Of a stretch of 14,810 bases of DNA, positions 13,674 to 14,810 are shown piece by piece. Positions within the stretch are counted from its first letter, which is position 1; each line of letters begins with the position of its first letter. Under the pieces are notes generated by a model, which was given only the letters and a program-made list of their open reading frames with translations, searched no databases and was not told where the DNA came from. A program made the position numbers and the translations under genes. Origin of the DNA: an uncultured Eubacteriales bacterium (GTDB lineage: Bacteria > Bacillota > Clostridia > Lachnospirales > CAG-274); assembly GCA_905201505.1 (NCBI GenBank), contig CAJKOJ010000047.1:1-14810 (forward strand), written 5' to 3'.

Positions 13674-14774
13674 TTATTTATTTACTGTGGCTGAGGCGAA
13701 CTTTTTTATTGCTTCGGCCCCCTTTTTTACTTCATCAATGTTTTTGGATAAGAAGTAATTTTTGATTAATTCTTCAAGTTTATCCTTTCTGTCACTGCAA
13801 TATGTGTTGACAGAGGTATTTCCCTGGTGTTTTGCTCTTCTTTGGTCAATTCTTTTGCAGGTGGTTATAATATTCTGATACACAATTTTTGACTGAGCAA
13901 CATATTGCTTTTCCTCATCTGTTTTAGCTGTTGAATCCCACATTGCCATTAATTTGGAATAGGTTCCTTTTTGAAATCTGTTGTTATTGTCAGCATTGCC
14001 TATATAATAATTCTTAAAAGCAAGATTAATGTCATTTTTAATAAGCTTATATGTAGCTTGACCAACACCCTGAACAGGGCTGCTGTTTACAATATCAGCA
14101 GCTGACAATGTGGTAGTTTCTGTAGTTGTTTCAACTTTGGCTGCTTTAGTGGTGGTTTCAGTTTTTTGAACTGTTTTAGTTGTTGTTTCTGTCTTAGCTG
14201 ATGATTTTGTAGTTGTTTCAGTTTTGGCTGTGTTAGTGGTAATTTCGTTTTTTGTAACTGCTTTAGTAGTAGTTTCTGTAGTTGTCTCAGCTTTTGTTGT
14301 TACATTAGCAGACTTTGTAGTGGTTTCAGTTTTTACAGCAGCGGGACTTATTGTTTTATCATTTATGTAGACTTCTTTAAGTTCGCTGTTCCAGCTTACT
14401 TCATATCCAAATGCTTCAGCAACGTATCTTGCAGGGGCGTATGTTCTCTCATCAATAATCATAGCTGCACTGTCCATCTCAACGGTTTTGTCATTTATGG
14501 TCATTATATTGTCGCCGATTTGCATAACAATTGTTGTGTTATCTTTTTTGCCTGTTATAGTTTTTGAAGAGGGGTTCCACTCTACATTGGCTCCGATACC
14601 TTCAAAAATTGCTCTTACAGGAACCATAGTTCTGCCGTTCACAATCTGAGGTTCAACATCTGTATTAAGAACTTGATTATTAATTTTAATTCCTATACTT
14701 GCGTATGCACTGTTTACAGCACTTATAACAAGTATCGAAGAAAGTGTAAATCCCAATAATTTCTTTAGTTTCAC
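13674..14774 (-). CDS. Secreted protein with copper amine oxidase-like N domain and ETTTK repeat linker
   Basis: A 366-residue exported protein. Residues 1-26 are a signal peptide with probable cleavage after NSAYA. Residues about 28-138 match the copper amine oxidase N-terminal (stalk) domain common in Clostridia: INNQVLNTDVEPQIVNGRTM, then VPVRAIFEGIGANVEWN, and the second half YAPARYVAEAFGYEVSWN. This domain has no oxidase activity itself and is thought to mediate surface attachment. Residues 148-222 form a Thr-rich linker of KTETTTK-type repeats. The rest (about 225-366) is a helical region with C306 and C326, which I do not recognise. The start is GTG at 14774, with an AGGAGG site seven bases upstream. 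It has no operon partner within the window. A structural or binding role outside the cell is likely; no enzyme motif is seen. Confidence 0.82.
   Translation of the reverse strand: MKLKKLLGFTLSSILVISAVNSAYASIGIKINNQVLNTDVEPQIVNGRTMVPVRAIFEGIGANVEWNPSSKTITGKKDNTTIVMQIGDNIMTINDKTVEMDSAAMIIDERTYAPARYVAEAFGYEVSWNSELKEVYINDKTISPAAVKTETTTKSANVTTKAETTTETTTKAVTKNEITTNTAKTETTTKSSAKTETTTKTVQKTETTTKAAKVETTTETTTLSAADIVNSSPVQGVGQATYKLIKNDINLAFKNYYIGNADNNNRFQKGTYSKLMAMWDSTAKTDEEKQYVAQSKIVYQNIITTCKRIDQRRAKHQGNTSVNTYCSDRKDKLEELIKNYFLSKNIDEVKKGAEAIKKFASATVNK
14109..14333 (-). repeat. ETTTK repeat region within the secreted protein gene
   Basis: Codes for residues 148-222. The clearest part has a 10-residue (30-base) period: AKTETTTKSS, AKTETTTKTV, QKTETTTKAA, KVETTTETTT (about 183-222). 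Earlier copies at 148-182 are more diverged. It likely forms an extended, possibly glycosylated spacer between the two folded domains. The DNA copies are imperfect, but near enough to allow length changes. Confidence 0.85.
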
Positions 14775-14797
14775 AAAGATACCTCCTAATATTAAAT

Positions 14798-14803
14798 AGT
14801 ATA
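14798..14803 (-). promoter_or_regulatory. Possible -10 box of the secreted protein gene
   Basis: TATACT on the minus strand lies about 24 bases before the GTG start, leaving a very short leader. The matching -35 box would fall outside the window, so this is only a hint. Confidence 0.25.
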
Positions 14804-14810
14804 GTTAAAT

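Noticed and set aside
14109..14333. CRISPR-like array
   Set aside because: The repeats are in-frame protein repeats (KTETTTK) without uniform repeats and unique spacers.

Overview
The window comes from an AT-rich, Gram-positive-type bacterium, most likely of the class Clostridia. The evidence is strong AGGAGG-type ribosome binding sites, A/T-biased codons, an AddB nuclease with an Fe-S cluster, a secreted G5-3D cell wall protein, and a secreted protein with a copper amine oxidase-like N-terminal domain and a Thr-rich linker. The Thr-rich linker style recalls gut Clostridia, but the sequence does not support naming a genus. All genes look like chromosomal core or common accessory genes. There are no phage, transposon, plasmid, CRISPR, rRNA or tRNA features.

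Layout. Bases 1-134 hold three hairpins in a row, and the last is a terminator placed directly against the ribosome binding site of tatD (135-890, +), which looks like an attenuated leader. A 260-base leader with alternative pairings precedes a secreted G5-3D domain protein (1151-1885, +). A shared terminator separates this from a convergent OPT-family transporter (1942-3744, -). Divergent from that is a tight three-gene operon: a membrane GT2 glycosyltransferase (3920-4876), a GtrA-family protein (4878-5306) and a YfhO-family membrane protein (5318-8068). This is followed by a MATE efflux protein (8233-9567, +), a short membrane-anchored FMN-binding-like protein (9656-10057, -), addB (10194-13562, +), and a secreted copper amine oxidase N-domain protein with ETTTK repeats (13674-14774, -).

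How the genes work together. The one clear functional unit is the GT2-GtrA-YfhO cassette. It matches the three-component pathway in which a sugar is loaded onto undecaprenyl phosphate inside the cell, flipped outward, and transferred to a cell-envelope polymer such as lipoteichoic acid. The other genes are single transcription units closed by their own hairpins. They cover DNA repair (AddB, possibly TatD), cell surface proteins and transport. AddB stands alone: its partner addA does not follow it here.

I did not find a convincing undescribed system. The items most worth a second look are the tatD attenuator-like leader, the G5-3D leader, the orphan addB with a G7 run in its Walker A codons, the FMN-binding-like protein without a recognisable flavinylation Thr, and the uncharacterised C-terminal domain of the last gene. 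Five start codons were moved from, or read differently than, the longest open frame: 4878 ATG, 8233 ATG, 10057 ATG, 10194 GTG and 14774 GTG.
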